NCBI RefSeq assembly: GCF_964656455.1
Contig: NC_135719.1
Coordinates: 130,615,444-130,679,443 of the forward strand
DNA length: 64,000 nt
Direction: 5' to 3'
Origin: Halichoerus grypus
Lineage: Eukaryota; Chordata; Mammalia; Carnivora; Phocidae
Shown here: positions 44,641-57,388 of the stretch, in pieces
Numbering within the stretch: position 1 is the stretch's first letter
How the letters are laid out: each line of letters opens with the position of its first letter
Program-made: the position numbers and the translations under genes
Notes under the pieces: model-generated
The model's input: only the letters and a program-made list of their open reading frames with translations
Database searches by the model: none
Told to the model about the DNA's origin: nothing

Positions 44641-44883
44641 GATCCTGAGTGAATTTTAGGCCTAAATGAAATCAGCTTTAGTCCTAACCCCCAGCCCTTC
44701 ATCATCCATAGTTTATCCTCTCTTTCCCTTTTCTCTTTCCCTTCTAAGGAGAAATAGCTACTCTGAAGCCTTATTGTCACAGTGTTCATTTGCTCACTTA
44801 TTCTGTAGGCATTTTACTGAGCACCTACTGAACTCCATGAATGTTATAAGATACAACTTATGCTTTTAAAGGAGTTACAGTCA

Positions 44884-45289
44884 GGGCGCCTGGGTGGCTC
44901 CGTCGTTAAGCGTCTGCCTTCGGCTCAGGTCATGATCCCAGGGTCCTGGGATTGGGCCACATATTGGCTCCCTGCTCAGAGTGGAGTCTGCTTCTCCCTC
45001 TCCCTCTGCCCCTCCTGCTCCCCCTGCTTGTGCTCTCTCTCTCTCTCAAATAAATAAATAAAATCTTTTTTTTTTTAAGATTTTTATTTATTTATTGAGA
45101 GAGATAGTGATAGAGAGAGAGCATGAGAGCGGGAGAGTCAGAGGGAGAAGCAGACTCCCCGCTGAGCAGGGAGCCTGATGCGGGACTCGATCCCGGGACT
45201 CCAGGATCATGACCTGAGCCAAAGGCAGTCGCTTAAACAACTGAGCCACCCAGGCGCCCAATAAATAAAATCTTTAAAAATAAATAAAT
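44884..45289 (+). mobile_element. Can-SINE (outer) with a second SINE in its tail
   Basis: Head gggcgcctgggtggctcc; A-tail interrupted at 45068. Outer TSD aaaggagttacagtca / aaagaggttacagtca at 44868-44883 and 45290-45305. Confidence 0.95.
45069..45259 (-). mobile_element. Can-SINE inserted tail-to-tail in the previous SINE
   Basis: Reversed full-length copy ending gccacccaggcgccc. The tail sequence aataaataaaatcttt is duplicated at 45053-45068 and 45260-45275. Together with the outer SINE it makes a roughly 180-base inverted repeat. Confidence 0.95.
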
Positions 45290-45440
45290 AAAGAGGTTAC
45301 AGTCAAATTTAGGAGAAATGTGCGTGAGTAACTATAATATAAGTTTAATGTAAAAAGAGCCATGAGAGATATTTAGAGAATCAAGATACCATTTCTAGGT
45401 AGGGTGACCAGCAAAGGCCTCATTAAAGAAGGTGATATTT

Positions 45441-45642
45441 CGGGTGCCTGGGTGGCTCAGTCGTTAAGCGTCTGCCTTCGGCTCAGGTCATGATCCCAGG
45501 GTCCTGGGATCGAGTCCCACATCAGGCTCCCTGCTCAGCGGGAAGCCTGCTTCTCCCTCTCCCACTCCCCCTGCTTGTGTTCCCTCTCTCGCTGTCTCTC
45601 TCTCTCTGTTGAAAAATAAATAAAATCTTTAAAAAAAAAAAA
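45441..45642 (+). mobile_element. Can-SINE
   Basis: Full length, with the tcgttaagcgtctgccttcg variant head and a 15-A tail. Perfect 16-base TSD aaagaaggtgatattt at 45425-45440 and 45643-45658, so a recent insertion. Confidence 0.96.
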
Positions 45643-47039
45643 AAAGAAGGTGATATTTGACATGGGTTTCAGAGGAGGGGTAGAATTGCAACAGACAGAG
45701 ATGGAGTTATGAGAGAAAGAACAAAGGCAAGTCTATAGAAAAACATAGGATGTGTTCAAAGAATAGTAACAACAACAACAAAACATAACTTGAGCCAAAG
45801 GATAGTGTTGGAAAAGTGTGTTGTGTTGAAATCCTATTGTAGGGAACATGACCTGACTCAGGAAGTTAAGGATGGCTCACTGAAGAATTACCATGCAAAT
45901 ATTAGTAATAGTTATATAACCCATTATAGTTTGTGGCCCTCTTCAACGCACCCCCATGCCTTCTTTCTTTCACCTTTGCCCACCCTCAACCCTGACTGTC
46001 TCAGTCCTGGATACCTGTGACAGATTGCTGGGACTTAAAGTATTAGCCTTGTTTTCTTGTATCGGTGGCTATGGATTCTGACCTCTCCAACACTACTTCT
46101 CTCATATTTTTTGGTGATTTCACTCATATCAAGTCTCAATTACTTGTGGGGTGAAAGAAGAGAAATAAGATTGCATAGGGCCAAATAGCTGAGGCAAATA
46201 TAATGTTATGTAGAAAGTTTTACTTGTAATTTTACAATTAATTAGAAGATTCTGGTAATAGGCTTACTGATCGGAGGGGTAAATCAACCTAGGATTAAAA
46301 TTTTCAATAAATAACCTACAAACATAAGCACAAGAAGCAGTTTTTGGTGTGTACAATGAGGCACTCAGTTCTTCCCAAGTAAGTAGGATGAGTGCTAAAT
46401 TCTTTGACTCTTCTGAGATTTTTACTCTTGGAACAGATGGAAGGAAATAAGGTAGTTAAGGGTTTTCATTTTGACACACTATTTCTGCCAAGTCACTGAA
46501 ATCCATTTTGTTAATTATGTTCTGCTTCTGAGTCTAAAGGAAATAAACACCTTAAAAGAAATTAGACTTTTCATTTCTCACAGGTAGCATTGAGGCTCTA
46601 TGGTGATGGTCATTTTGTAAGTGTGTTAGGGAGGGAGAGGATTCAACACTGAGGACAAGGATAGGTTTGTGTTTAGCATCTGGCTATTGGCAATAAATTG
46701 CCATCATTCCCTCTTGTCATTGTGTGATAGAGAGCCGACGTTACTGAATTACAGTATATGGATAGTTTTTCTTTGAAGAATTCATTATGCTAAGATAGTA
46801 AACTCCATGAGATTTTGTAGGTCATGGAAGCTACAGATTTAAAAGAACTGTAATTATATAAACCTGAGAGGGAGAAAAAGAGGATAACAATGATACCTGA
46901 GTTACAAAGCAATTTTATATACACACAAAGACTTCAAGGAAAGATTAGTAATTTATGATCATCTGAATCTTTGGACTAGCATTTTCTTATTATTAAGGGA
47001 AGCCATTCTTGAGCTTCAGCTGTAATCTAGGTTCTTTAC

Positions 47040-47170
47040 AGATAGTAGATCGCCTTGAGCCTTTTTAACTATTCAATGGCAAGTGTTATTATCCCTATTT
47101 AACAAATGAGAAATTGAGGTGCAGAGATGTTAGGTAAGTTCCCAAGGTCACCTGGCCATAAGTGATGGGT
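47040..47170 (-). repeat. MIR
   Basis: 'gttattatccctatttaacaaatgag', 'gaggtgcagagatgttaggtaag', 'cccaaggtcacctggccata', the reverse MIR core. Confidence 0.85.
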
Positions 47171-47289
47171 CTAGAAAGCAAACCCAGTACTAACTAACCC
47201 AGAAACACCATCTCTTCCTAGCACACAAGGTTAATCCCTCTCACGTGCGATTATTTTTGCATCTGTTGTTCTCCAACTTTGCTAGATCA

Positions 47290-48635
47290 TTTTCTTAAAT
47301 TTCTGCTTAAAATGATCCAGGTCTTTAGCATCTTCCTCAGAAAAAAGCCAAAGTCCTCATAAATAGCATTCAAAGACCTTGCTGTAAGAGCCTCCTACCC
47401 ATGACCTGTTCTCTGGTTTCATCTCCTTCTTCTTTCCTCCTCATCACTCCACGCCAGCCACACTGAACAAGTCCACTTAGGGGCTGTGCACTGTCTTCTC
47501 TAGATAGAAGGCTCTTTCCCCAGATATCCACGGGGTTTGCTCCTTCACCTCCTTCAAGTTTTTGCTTAAAAGTTATCTTCTCATTGAGGTCTTCCCTGAA
47601 TACCCTATTTAAATTTGCAAGCTGCCCACCACTCTTCATCGCACATCCCTGCTCTGCGTTTCTCCATGATGCTTATTACTATCACCATTTGGATGTCTAA
47701 TAGGCATCTCAAACTCAACCTGTCCAAAACTGATCTTTCTCTCCACACCTGCCTCACTTGCAGTCTTCCCCATCTCAGGAAATGACAACTCCATTCTTTT
47801 AGTTGCAGACCAGAAATCCCAGAGTTGTTCTTGACTCCCTCTTTCCCACCCATATCCAATCCATGAGAAAGTTCCATTGGCTCTACCTTTTAAATCTATA
47901 CAAACTCCAACCATTCTCAGCATCTCTGGTGATCCCCCTCTGGTCCAAGGCACCATCCTCTATTGTTGGTCTCCTTGTTTCCACCCTTTGCTCTCTTTGG
48001 TTTACTTTCAAAGCAATAGCCAGATTGATCCTTTTAAAATAAGTCAGATTACACCATTCCTCTGAAGACTCTTGATCTCATGCTAATAAAATGACAAAGT
48101 CCTTTTGATGGCCTAAAAGGCACACATGATCTGGCTCCCCATTATGTCTCTGACTTCTCCCACATTTCCTACTCCCCCACTGCCTCACCCCCCACCACAC
48201 TGGCCTCCTTGCTTCTTCAAACATAGCAGGTACACTCTTACCTCAGGGCCTTGGCACTAGCTGGTCTCTCTGCCTGCACTGTTCTTGCCTCAGATATCAA
48301 TACGTTTCTCTCCCTCACCTCCTTTAGACCTCTGCTTTACTATCTCCTCCATGAGGCCTTTCCTGACAACCTCCCCAATTGCACCTCCACTTTTGAGCTC
48401 TTCCTTTCCTCTTCCCAGTATTCCTTTTCCCTATAGTATTTATTATTATTATCAAATATATTCTGTGTTTTACCTATTTTTTTAATTGTCCCTGTCTCCC
48501 CACTAGAATATAAGCATGAGAAGAGCAGGAATTTCTGCCTGTTTAGTTTACTGCTATGACCCTAGCTCCTAGGACCATAGATCAATACATAGAAAGCAAT
48601 CAATAAGTATTTGTTGAATAAATGCATATCATGTT
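47290..48635 (+). repeat. L2 ORF2 and 3' end, two adjoining pieces
   Basis: 47290-47640 is one L2 3' piece. 47690-48635 runs from the end of the L2 reverse transcriptase through 'gcacacatgatctggctcccc' and 'tgaggcctttcctgacaacctcc' to 'gtatttgttgaataaatg'. The decayed frame at 47803-48042 still reads RVVLDSLFPTHIQS, like the VILDSSL...HI motif of L2 proteins. Both pieces are + strand. Confidence 0.85.
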
Positions 48636-50559
48636 TTTAAATTCTTATAATCAATCAGGGTCACTTTCTTGAACATATAACTTTAAAGCCCTTAAGGTAT
48701 TTCTGAGTCAGTATTAATAAATTAATTAAACTGCCTTTTAATCAGTAAATTAATCTTTCTGTTTTAGATGCATTTCATCTACCAATTTGCAGATGTGACT
48801 ACACATCTTTAATGGGTCAGCTTCTGCCTATTGACCTTTAGGGAAAAAAAACCCACATTTATTCACAAGCAAACACAAAAGAGACCTGCAATTGCTGCTG
48901 AAAAACACTGGCAAGCTAAGTAGTGCTTATTCATTGCAGTTGAATTCATCAAAGGTTCATCTTAAATAATAATGACAACACATCTCACAAAAATGGAAAT
49001 TGTTCCAGTGTTTGGGGATGTTAGGGTATATAATTGCTCGAGGAGCAATTTGTTCTTCCTATGACATCGAATATCAATTGGCTCTTTTTTGTTTTCCTGG
49101 CATCATTCAAACTCAGTGATCTTCTTGCCCTGTATATAACCCTGCAGATCTCACTCTCTCCAAATTCATGTCCTGTTACTTTCATTAGACACTTAACTTG
49201 AGATGGTTCCCATGACTTAGACAATTAGGCTTCCAACTGTCTGCCAGGCTGAGCTCAGCTGCATTCTGTTTTGTGGGTAAATACTTGTTAGAGACAAATT
49301 CTCAGGAAGCTCAGTGCCCATCACTTGATGAGCCCTTTGTGGAAAGTGCTCAAGTCACTAAGAGAGGGCAGACCTCCAGCTTGTAGGTTTCCCTCCATAT
49401 GCCTGCACTCACAAATCATTTCGGATCCTTTTATTGCTGATAGCTACTCTCCATATTCTCTCACTCTGAAAACAAAATTTTTAATTCTACTATATTTTGA
49501 AAGTTTTATTTTAGAAAGGAAGGTACACTATTAATAAATCCTGGATTTAAAGTGGTCAAAAAAAAAAAAGTGGGTGAATGAGGAAAGATACAGCTTCAAA
49601 GAACTTAAAGTGATCCCTGCCTGGTTGAGTATGGGGCTTTCATCATACTGAGGCTCTTTCTCCCCATCAACTCCGGAGATGGGAAACTGTCTAGTTGTCT
49701 GGCTGACTCAGCACTCAACGAGTATTTGTTCTAAGCTCTTACACAGATATACATGCTAAATGGAGTAATGATTAAGAGTGATACATTAAACCTAAGGTTT
49801 TATTTCCTCTCCCTCATAAGAGACCCCTAAAAAGATGGGAAAGGAATTTTTAATATACATAAATCCACAAGGACAGAGAGGGCAGATGAGGATACATGGG
49901 TGGTCTGGTGAGCTACAGAATTCTGAAAGAAACAAAGCAGAGGGGAAGGAAGGCGAATGTAAGAGTAAGAGTACTAGTCACCAGAAGCATATATCTGAAG
50001 GTAGCTGCCTTGTCCTGCAGAACATCTGATGGGCATGGGACCGGGAGGTGATGGGTGTGGCATTTGGAAAGAATGAGACATGGGGCTAAAGACAGAAGGA
50101 TTTATTGAAGGTCTACATCTGGAAATGTTACTCCACTGCCCTGTTCATGCAAAATGCCAGCAGCCAAGATTACCTCCCCTCTAAGCTAGAGATTTAAAGT
50201 CTCTTTTCTGAAGAAGTTGAAAAACTCTAAAACAAAAGAAAGCTCCATATTCTGGCATTTTAGGGTCCAACAACATAATGGCCAACTCCCCCACACAATT
50301 GCCCTAAAGCAGACTCTGCCCATGGACAAGCTCCCAATCAGATTTTCAGTCTTGCTCTTAAGCCTGAACCTAGGATCACCAGCCAAAGAATGCTTATAAC
50401 ATGAAAGATTGAAACCAAGATAAACAAGGGGGGTGGAAATAAGCCTGGAGGAGCCAAACACATTTCAGAGAACAGAAGAGAACTTTTAACAAGGCCACCA
50501 TTAGTGACCTGAGATAAATCTGGGAAGACATTTCTCACTGCAATAATGACAATAGATAT

Positions 50560-50690
50560 TTATTGAGTACACACTGTCAACGATTGTTCAACAAACCCAA
50601 GATGAAGAAACTGATGCACAAAAGGGTTCAGTGACTGATAGTAAGTGCAGAAGCCAGGATTCAAATCCAGATAGTCAGAATTTAAAAGCA
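50560..50690 (-). repeat. MIR
   Basis: 'caacaaacccaagatgaagaaac', 'gatagtaagtgcagaagccagg', 'gattcaaatccagatag', a reverse MIR core. Confidence 0.7.
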
Positions 50691-50742
50691 TTTCTAAACA
50701 TTATGTGTGCTTCCTCAAATACACCATAAAAAAGGAAGAGAA

Positions 50743-50969
50743 GGGGTGCTTGGGTGGTGCAGCTGGTTAAGTGTCTGACTTTTGGTTTCAGCTCAGGTCC
50801 TGATCTCAGGGTCGTGGGATTGAGGCCCGTGTAGGACTCTGAGCTCAGCACAGAGTCTGCCTGAGATTCTCTCTCTCCCTCTGCCTCTCCCCCCACCACG
50901 AGCACATGTGTGTGTGTGCTCTCTCTCTCTCCCTCTCAAATAAATAAATAAATCTTAAAAAAAAAAAAA
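50743..50969 (+). mobile_element. Can-SINE, older
   Basis: Head ggggtgcttgggtggtgcag, CT tract with tgtgtgtgtgtgc, A-tail. Flanks are A-rich, so the TSD is unclear. Confidence 0.92.
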
Positions 50970-51129
50970 GAAAGAAAGGAAAACATGAAAGCTCTTTTTA
51001 AAATATATCTATGCATTTGACAATTATGTATTCAGAACCTTCTGTCTTTCAAGCACCAGTCTAGGTGCCAAAAATATGGCAGTGAATAGAATAGGCAGAG
51101 TTCCGGCTTTCATCAAACTAAAACTAAAA

Positions 51130-51555
51130 AATCCAAAGCCAGGCACAGAAAGACAGATGCTGCATGGTCTCACTTATATGCAGAATCTAAAACAGTTGAA
51201 CTCATTGTAAGAGAGTAGATTCGTTGTTGCCAGGCTTGAGGGGATGGGGAAATAGAGGGATATTGGTCAAAGGGTACAAAGTTTCAGTTATGCAGGATGA
51301 ATAAGGTCTGAGGATCTAATGTACAGCATGGTGACTGTAGTTAAAATACTATTTTGTATACTTGAAATTTGCTAAGAGAGTAGATCTTCAATGTTCTCAT
51401 CATAAGAAAAAAAACAACTCTGTGAGGTGACAGGTATGTTCATTAGTTTAATTGTGGGAATCATTTCAAAATGTACTCATCTATCAAAACACCACATTGG
51501 ACACCATATAGCTATACAATTTTTATTTGTCAGTTATACCTCGATAAAGCTGGAA
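51130..51555 (+). mobile_element. Old L1 3' end
   Basis: 'gcatggtctcacttatatgcag', 'attggtcaaagggtacaaag', 'tctaatgtacagcatggtgac', 'cagttatacctcgataaagctgg', closely like 40560-40990. Confidence 0.88.
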
Positions 51556-51652
51556 ACAAAAATTTTTAATTAATTTTTTTTAATTCAGTAGAAGAGATGG
51601 AAGATACAGTCAAGGAAGTCTACCATTAGACTCAATACAAATAATAGGGAAG

Positions 51653-51951
51653 GGGCGCCTGGCTGACTCAGTCAGTAGAGCATGTGACTCTTGATCTCAG
51701 GTTGTGAGTTTGAGCCCCACATTTGGTATAAAAACTACTTAAAGGGACACTTTAAGTGGCTCAGTTGGTTAAGCTCAGGTCATGATCCTGGAGTCCCAGG
51801 ATCGAGTCCCATATTGGGCCCCCTGCTCAGCGGGGAGTCTGCTTCCCCCTCTAACCCTCCCCCTTCTCATGCTCTCTCTCTCTTTCTCATTCTCTCTCTC
51901 TCAAATAAATAAAATAAAATATTTTTTAAAAAACTACTTAAAAATAAAATC
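51653..51951 (+). mobile_element. Older Can-SINE subfamily copy, split by a younger SINE
   Basis: Head gggcgcctggctgactcagt; carries the old-subfamily end 'gttgtgagtttgagcccc ... aaactacttaaaaataaaatc' rather than the CT-rich end, and is interrupted at 51743. Confidence 0.9.
51744..51928 (+). mobile_element. Can-SINE nested in an older SINE
   Basis: Starts gggacactttaagtggctcag, a head with a small deletion, and ends with a CT-rich tract and A-tail. TSD aaaaactacttaaa at 51730-51743 and 51929-51942. Confidence 0.92.
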
Positions 51952-52219
51952 ATAAAAAATAACAAGAAAAAATTACAAGCAAAAAATGGAGATAAGTCTG
52001 ATGAATATAGGAAGTTCCTTTTTCATTTACTAGGAATTACAGAGAGGGAACAAAGAAAATGAGAGGAGTAAGTTATCCTAGAAACAATACCAAAAATTGT
52101 CCTAAAGCTGAAGAGCACAGCTCTCCAGACTGAAGGCTTCACCCCCACCCCCAGGGGCCAGCACAGGAAGTGCAAAAAGATCCATACCAAGCATACCTTC
52201 ATGAAATCTCACACCGGGA

Positions 52220-52340
52220 ACAAAGAGAGTGCCATATAATCATTTCACAAAATATACATGTACCAAATCATCATGTTGCACACCTTAAACTTATATATGT
52301 TATACATCAATTATATCTCAGTAAAGCTGGAAAATAAAGA
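52220..52340 (+). mobile_element. Old L1 extreme 3' end
   Basis: 'atcatttcacaaaatatacatg', 'caccttaaacttatatatg', 'caattatatctcagtaaagctgg', then A-rich with a (ga)n run. Confidence 0.8.
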
Positions 52341-52429
52341 GAGAGAGAGAGTGTGTCATAAAAACTGCCAGTGAATAAAAACAAGTTAATGACCAAAGAA
52401 CAAGAACCTGAATCATATCAATCCTACCA

Positions 52430-52700
52430 AAAGCAACAATGAGTGCTAGAATTCAAAAGAGTAAAGCCTTTAGAATTCTGAAGAAACACTCTTGCAACCC
52501 AAAATTTTATTGCCAGGTAAAGTATCAACTGAATATAAGGGTAGAAAAAAGTCATTTTCAGACATGCAAGGTTGTAGAAAATATCTCAGATATAGCCTTT
52601 CTAAGAAATTACTCAAAAATGTGCTCCAGTGAAATGGAAAAAATCAAGAACATTACACAGGATTCAGGAAGAAATTCCCACTGGGGACAAGGAATACTCC
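52430..52700 (+). mobile_element. Old L1 5' region (L1M-type)
   Basis: 'gcaacaatgagtgctagaattc', 'aaaattttattgccaggtaaag', 'cattttcagacatgcaagg', 'aaatgtgctccagtgaaatgg'. The unit seems to have been split by the L1 end at 52220. Confidence 0.65.
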
Positions 52701-53489
52701 TCTAAGAAGCTTGAACTACATTGTGTAGACATTGGAGGAACCATGGCTTCAAGCTGGAAAGCAATACAGTGAGATCCAAGTTTTAGAAAGAACATTCTGT
52801 CTTAAGTCTGAAGGTGGGTTCTAAGACCAATAAGGAAGTTTTGGCACAGTTCAGGTGAAATGTAATTCAGACCTAAACTAAGGTGGTAGCAATGAGAACC
52901 ATGAGACTGTGGACAGCTACAGACATTTAAACAGCTAATCTAACATCTGATTAGAGGGTATAGTTCAGTTGCATCTTACTGTAGATATGCATGGCATAAA
53001 TGTAGGGCAAGGGCAAGAGAGACTCCATGGGAACACAAGTCCTAGAAGATGGTGGAGAGAAAATAGGACATAAACACCAGTAGGCTTGGAGGCAAGAATC
53101 ATTCCATTAGGGATTTTTTGAGTGGAGAGGCAGTGCTACAACCATTTTCAAGTGTAAAGGAACTCCTACCTTCCTTTCTGATAGCAGCCAGACTGTCTGA
53201 TTAAAATTGTAGATCTCTGCAAGAGAGGTTAAATCCCAAAAAAGGGGGAAAAGCAATTGTTCCCCTTGCCTGACTCTATAAAGTACCAAAGTAGCATGAG
53301 TGGAGCAGCCTGCATTAGGAAAGGGCAGCAGCTCAGGAGCACTTTAGGTTAACAGCAGGTCTAATGGATAGTTAGAGCTACATCAAGTGGCTCGCGCCAA
53401 CAGGGAGTGAGATGGCTCCAGAGAGATTCCAATTTGGGCTGTAAGTCGCCTGAGGCCCCTGAGATGAGCTTGGAGGTATAAGCAAGGGC

Positions 53490-54060
53490 CAGATCTTCAG
53501 GACATTAAAGGGCATGGTGGGAAGAGTAAATGTTATTTATGGTACATTGGGAGGTCACTGAAAGGTTTTAAGCAGGAGAGTGACCTTACTCAACTCCTAT
53601 GTTACATCTGACTACTCTGGCTGCTGTGTGGAGGATGCACTGGAAGGGAAGAAGGGTAGACAAGAAAGCTATTGCACCAAGAGATGATGTTAGCTTGGAC
53701 TAGAGAGCTTATACTGGAGATGTAATTACATGGATTTGGGGATTTGGGGGGAGAGAAGTTTTGTTGTTGTTGTTGTTTTTCCCTAGATTAAATGGAGTAG
53801 GTTGGGTGGGGATGGAAGATCAAAAGCTAAGTTTGGGATGGACCTGTTAAGTTGGAGTTGCCTATGAGGCATCCAGGATGAGATGTCAAATAAGCAATTG
53901 GATATACAAGTCAAGATCTGGCCTGGAGCTGTATTTGCCGGGTTCCTTGCTTCTGACTTGTGCTGAGATAAACCCCAAGTTGGGCAAGAAAGAAATTGAC
54001 ATTTGTTGAACACCTACTATATGCCAAGTTCTCATTATGTTACAGATGTCTCATCATAAG
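53490..54060 (-). repeat. L2 (reverse), RT C-terminal region and 3' end
   Basis: 'aaaggttttaagcaggagagtgac', 'tctggctgctgtgtggaggatg', 'cctatgaggcatccaggatgag' and 'gcaattggatatacaagtcaag' are the reverse of the L2 stretch at 47640-48130; a short MIR/L2 end follows near 54000. Confidence 0.8.
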
Positions 54061-54444
54061 TTTTACACACATTTTCCAACACCTCCTTTTCTCCATGCCT
54101 GTCTAAGCACCCTCCCAATTCAGCCCCACTGGGACCCAACTGGAGGCCACCTGAGATATGCTTGTTACAGACACTCAGACAAACCATGGAATCAGTTCCT
54201 CCCTCCCAGATTCCTAATGAGTCCCTGGAGTATTGCCACACCTGGATCTGTGTTCAAAAAAGACTCCAGAGACCTGATGATAAGGGGTAGAGAAAAGTTC
54301 CTAGGGCACTGAACCTAAACTATAGATCCAAATTACAGTTATAGCTCCACCCTTGGTTTGCTGAATCTCTTTGGATATAACATGCCTCCTTTTCTTTGTC
54401 TTAGCTTTAACATCCACCTACTTCATAAAAAAATGTTCTGAGAA

Positions 54445-54590
54445 TTGAAGTGAGATTCTAAATTACCTAGAGAGTATCTGAAGTAATGCAGATTCCTGGG
54501 CCCCACCATCAGAGAATCTAATCCAGTTGGTTTGGGGTGTGGCTCAGGAGTCTGTATTGCAAGTAATTCCTGGACAAGAAACACTGATTT
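54445..54590. mobile_element. MER5A-type hAT DNA transposon
   Basis: 'agattcctgggccccaccatcag', 'gaatctaatccagttggtttgg', 'caggagtctgtattgcaagtaattcc' in MER5A order. Confidence 0.8.
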
Positions 54591-55874
54591 GCAGAGTGAT
54601 AAATTCCCAGTTTTCACCAAATATCTGCCTCAATGCTATCCCCACCACTTGTAGCAGCTTTAAAATAAGGCCCAAAATTCTTTGACACTCCTCCCATTGT
54701 GAGATAGGTTCTATGTTCCCTGCCTTTAAATCTACAAGTTCTCTTGGGATACCCCAGATGCTTCCTCTCAAAATGCCCCCTCTCAGAACTTGACCACCAT
54801 GAATGAGAAGCCCAAGCCCCACGGAAAGCCACATTAACAATCCCAGCTGAGCTGAGCTTTGAGTCATCTCAGCTCTGGCCCAGATATGCAAGTGAAGGAG
54901 TCTGCAGATAATAGCAGCCCCAGTCACTGACTTGTCCCAGCCTTCAAGTCTTCCCAGCTGAGCCCCAGACACCATGGAGCAGAGACAAGCCATCCCTGCC
55001 ATGCCCTGTTCAAATTCCTGACCCACAAAAGCTATGCTAATAATAAAAAGATTGTTGTTTGATGCCACTTAGTTTTGGGGTGTTTTGCCATTCAGTAAGT
55101 GGGATGGTCCCTTCAGTATTCTCTCAAGAAATATCTATTAAAATGCAAACACAGTACTTGGAAGGATAAACTCTTTCAGATGAACACACGCAATCAGTGT
55201 ATCCAACAGACAGCAAAGGAGGGAAAATGAGCCAAGAGATGCTCTCTTGTTTCACTGACATGAAAGCATCACTGGGTAAAGAGACACATAAGTTGCTTTC
55301 AGAAAGCTGAAGGCAGAAAGATGGCAACCCCTCAAAAACAGCATGGCTAAAAGAGAAAATGCTGCATCAAAAGGACAGACGAGGCGGGAGAGCAACATCT
55401 AGCTTCATTTACTTCCCAACTGCATTTATGGCTGGCTCCAAACTCCCTCAGGTCTCAGCAAATACAGCAAAGTTGTTCATTTATGCCAGTTTCCCAAACA
55501 TACTTGCTTAATGTTAAAAATTACCTGGGTTCACATAGTAATAAGCACCAAGGGTAATTCTTCCCACCAGGCAAGTTTGGGAAATGCTAAATTATAGAAT
55601 TTTTAAAGTACATACAAAATAGACTAGCAAATGTGACACCCTTCCCTGAGAATCACTGTAGTAAGAATGGGGTTACTGTGAGAGCTTCATGTTTATAAAA
55701 AATGACTAGCAAATTCTAGCAGCCTTGAACCCTGAGAATGTAAATCCCAGCTAAGTCAAATTACAATGATATGGAGGAAGAAGCTGTAAATATTGGCATT
55801 TTCTTGCTAATAAGATACTACTAATTATATTAAACATTTTTAAATGTAATTATTAAAAAATTGTAATTTTTTAC

Positions 55875-56030
55875 AGTCGGTTAAGCATCGGACTCTTGAT
55901 TTCAGCTCAGGTCATGATCTCAGGGTGGTGAGATGGAGGCCCGCATTGTCACTGGGCTCCATGCTCAGCAGGGAGTCTGCTTCTCTTTCTCTCTCTCCCT
56001 CTGCCCCTAAAATAAATAAAATCTTTAAAA
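55875..56030 (+). mobile_element. Can-SINE, 5'-truncated
   Basis: Lacks the first bases of the head; starts agtcggttaagcatcgg and ends aataaataaaatctttaaaa. Confidence 0.9.
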
Positions 56031-56044
56031 AATTATAAAACCTT

Positions 56045-56225
56045 GGGCGCCTGGGTGGCTCAGTTGGTTAAGCGACTGCCTTCGGCTCAGGTTATGGTCC
56101 CGGAGTCCTGGGATCGAGTCCCACATCGGGCTCCCGGCTCAGCGGGGAGCCTGCTTCTCCCTCTGACCCTCTCCCCTCTCATGCTGTTTCTCTCTCTCTC
56201 TCTCAAATAAATAAATAAAAAAAAA

Positions 56226-56263
<38 letters not shown>
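56045..56263 (+). mobile_element. Can-SINE with long A-tail, young
   Basis: Full-length gggcgcctgggtggctcag head. TSD aattataaaacctt at 56031-56044 and 56264-56277, perfect. Inserted in the tail region of the preceding SINE. Confidence 0.96.

Positions 56264-56265
<2 letters not shown>
56231..56265 (+). repeat. Uninterrupted run of 35 A
   Basis: Pure A-tail of the SINE at 56045, with no other base from 56231 to 56265. Confidence 0.95.
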
Positions 56266-56267
<2 letters not shown>

Positions 56268-57136
56268 ATAAAACCTTATAAAATATATAAAATATAAGAA
56301 TATTTAGTGAATATTTTAATTTATAAAATATAAAATGAGAGATATTAGGTTAAATATTCATGGTTTTATTCAAGCTATTATTCAATGCAAGTAAAAATGA
56401 TGGAGCAAGACATATAATAACCTGGACTCCCTGGGACTGAGAAAAGAACAGGAAATGTCACACTGCAATGTGAATTAATTCTACCTTAGTAACTAACACT
56501 AATGTCTATGTCCCCAGCTTTACCACCCTCCTCATTGTTTTTGGAAGTATCTTGAATCTCACTTCTCAGATTATTAATCTAAATAATCTTAAATTATTAA
56601 TATAAATGCTGGCATTTTCTTTCCATGAAATACATTTATAGCCTTCTAAAAAAACTCTGGGAGTTTGTTCTCAGTCATGAATTCACCATGTAACTGGTAT
56701 GAGTCCCAAATTCTGCATCATTAGAAGAGGTCCATGATACCAGTTTTGGTCCATATCAGTGAACAGCTTATTAATCCCAAATCCTTAGTCCCCAAAGAGA
56801 CTGAGAGCAATTCAGGCCCCTTTAAGCCTGTTCAAATATATTTCTCTTGCCTCTGGAGACCCTTTAGTAGTTATATGGTGTAATTTTCTGGAGTAAAACT
56901 GATACCTGTCTCTGATTCCAAGAATTTGCATTTATTGCAATGAATAAAATAAAATGTCTGCTGTTATTTGTATCGATGCATACTGGAATTCTAAGTAATA
57001 AAAATGGGGAGTCCCTGGTAACATATCAACTGAGAAGCCAAATATCCCTCCTTAGACCAGTGGCAGTATCTAAAGAACTGAGTCTATGTTCAAGAGCAGA
57101 AAGGAGCAAGCCCCTATTAATCTCAGGCCCGCTTGA

Positions 57137-57388
<252 letters not shown>

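Noticed and set aside
47803..48065. Overlapping plus-strand frames as a protein gene
   Set aside because: They translate a decayed L2 reverse-transcriptase C-terminus.
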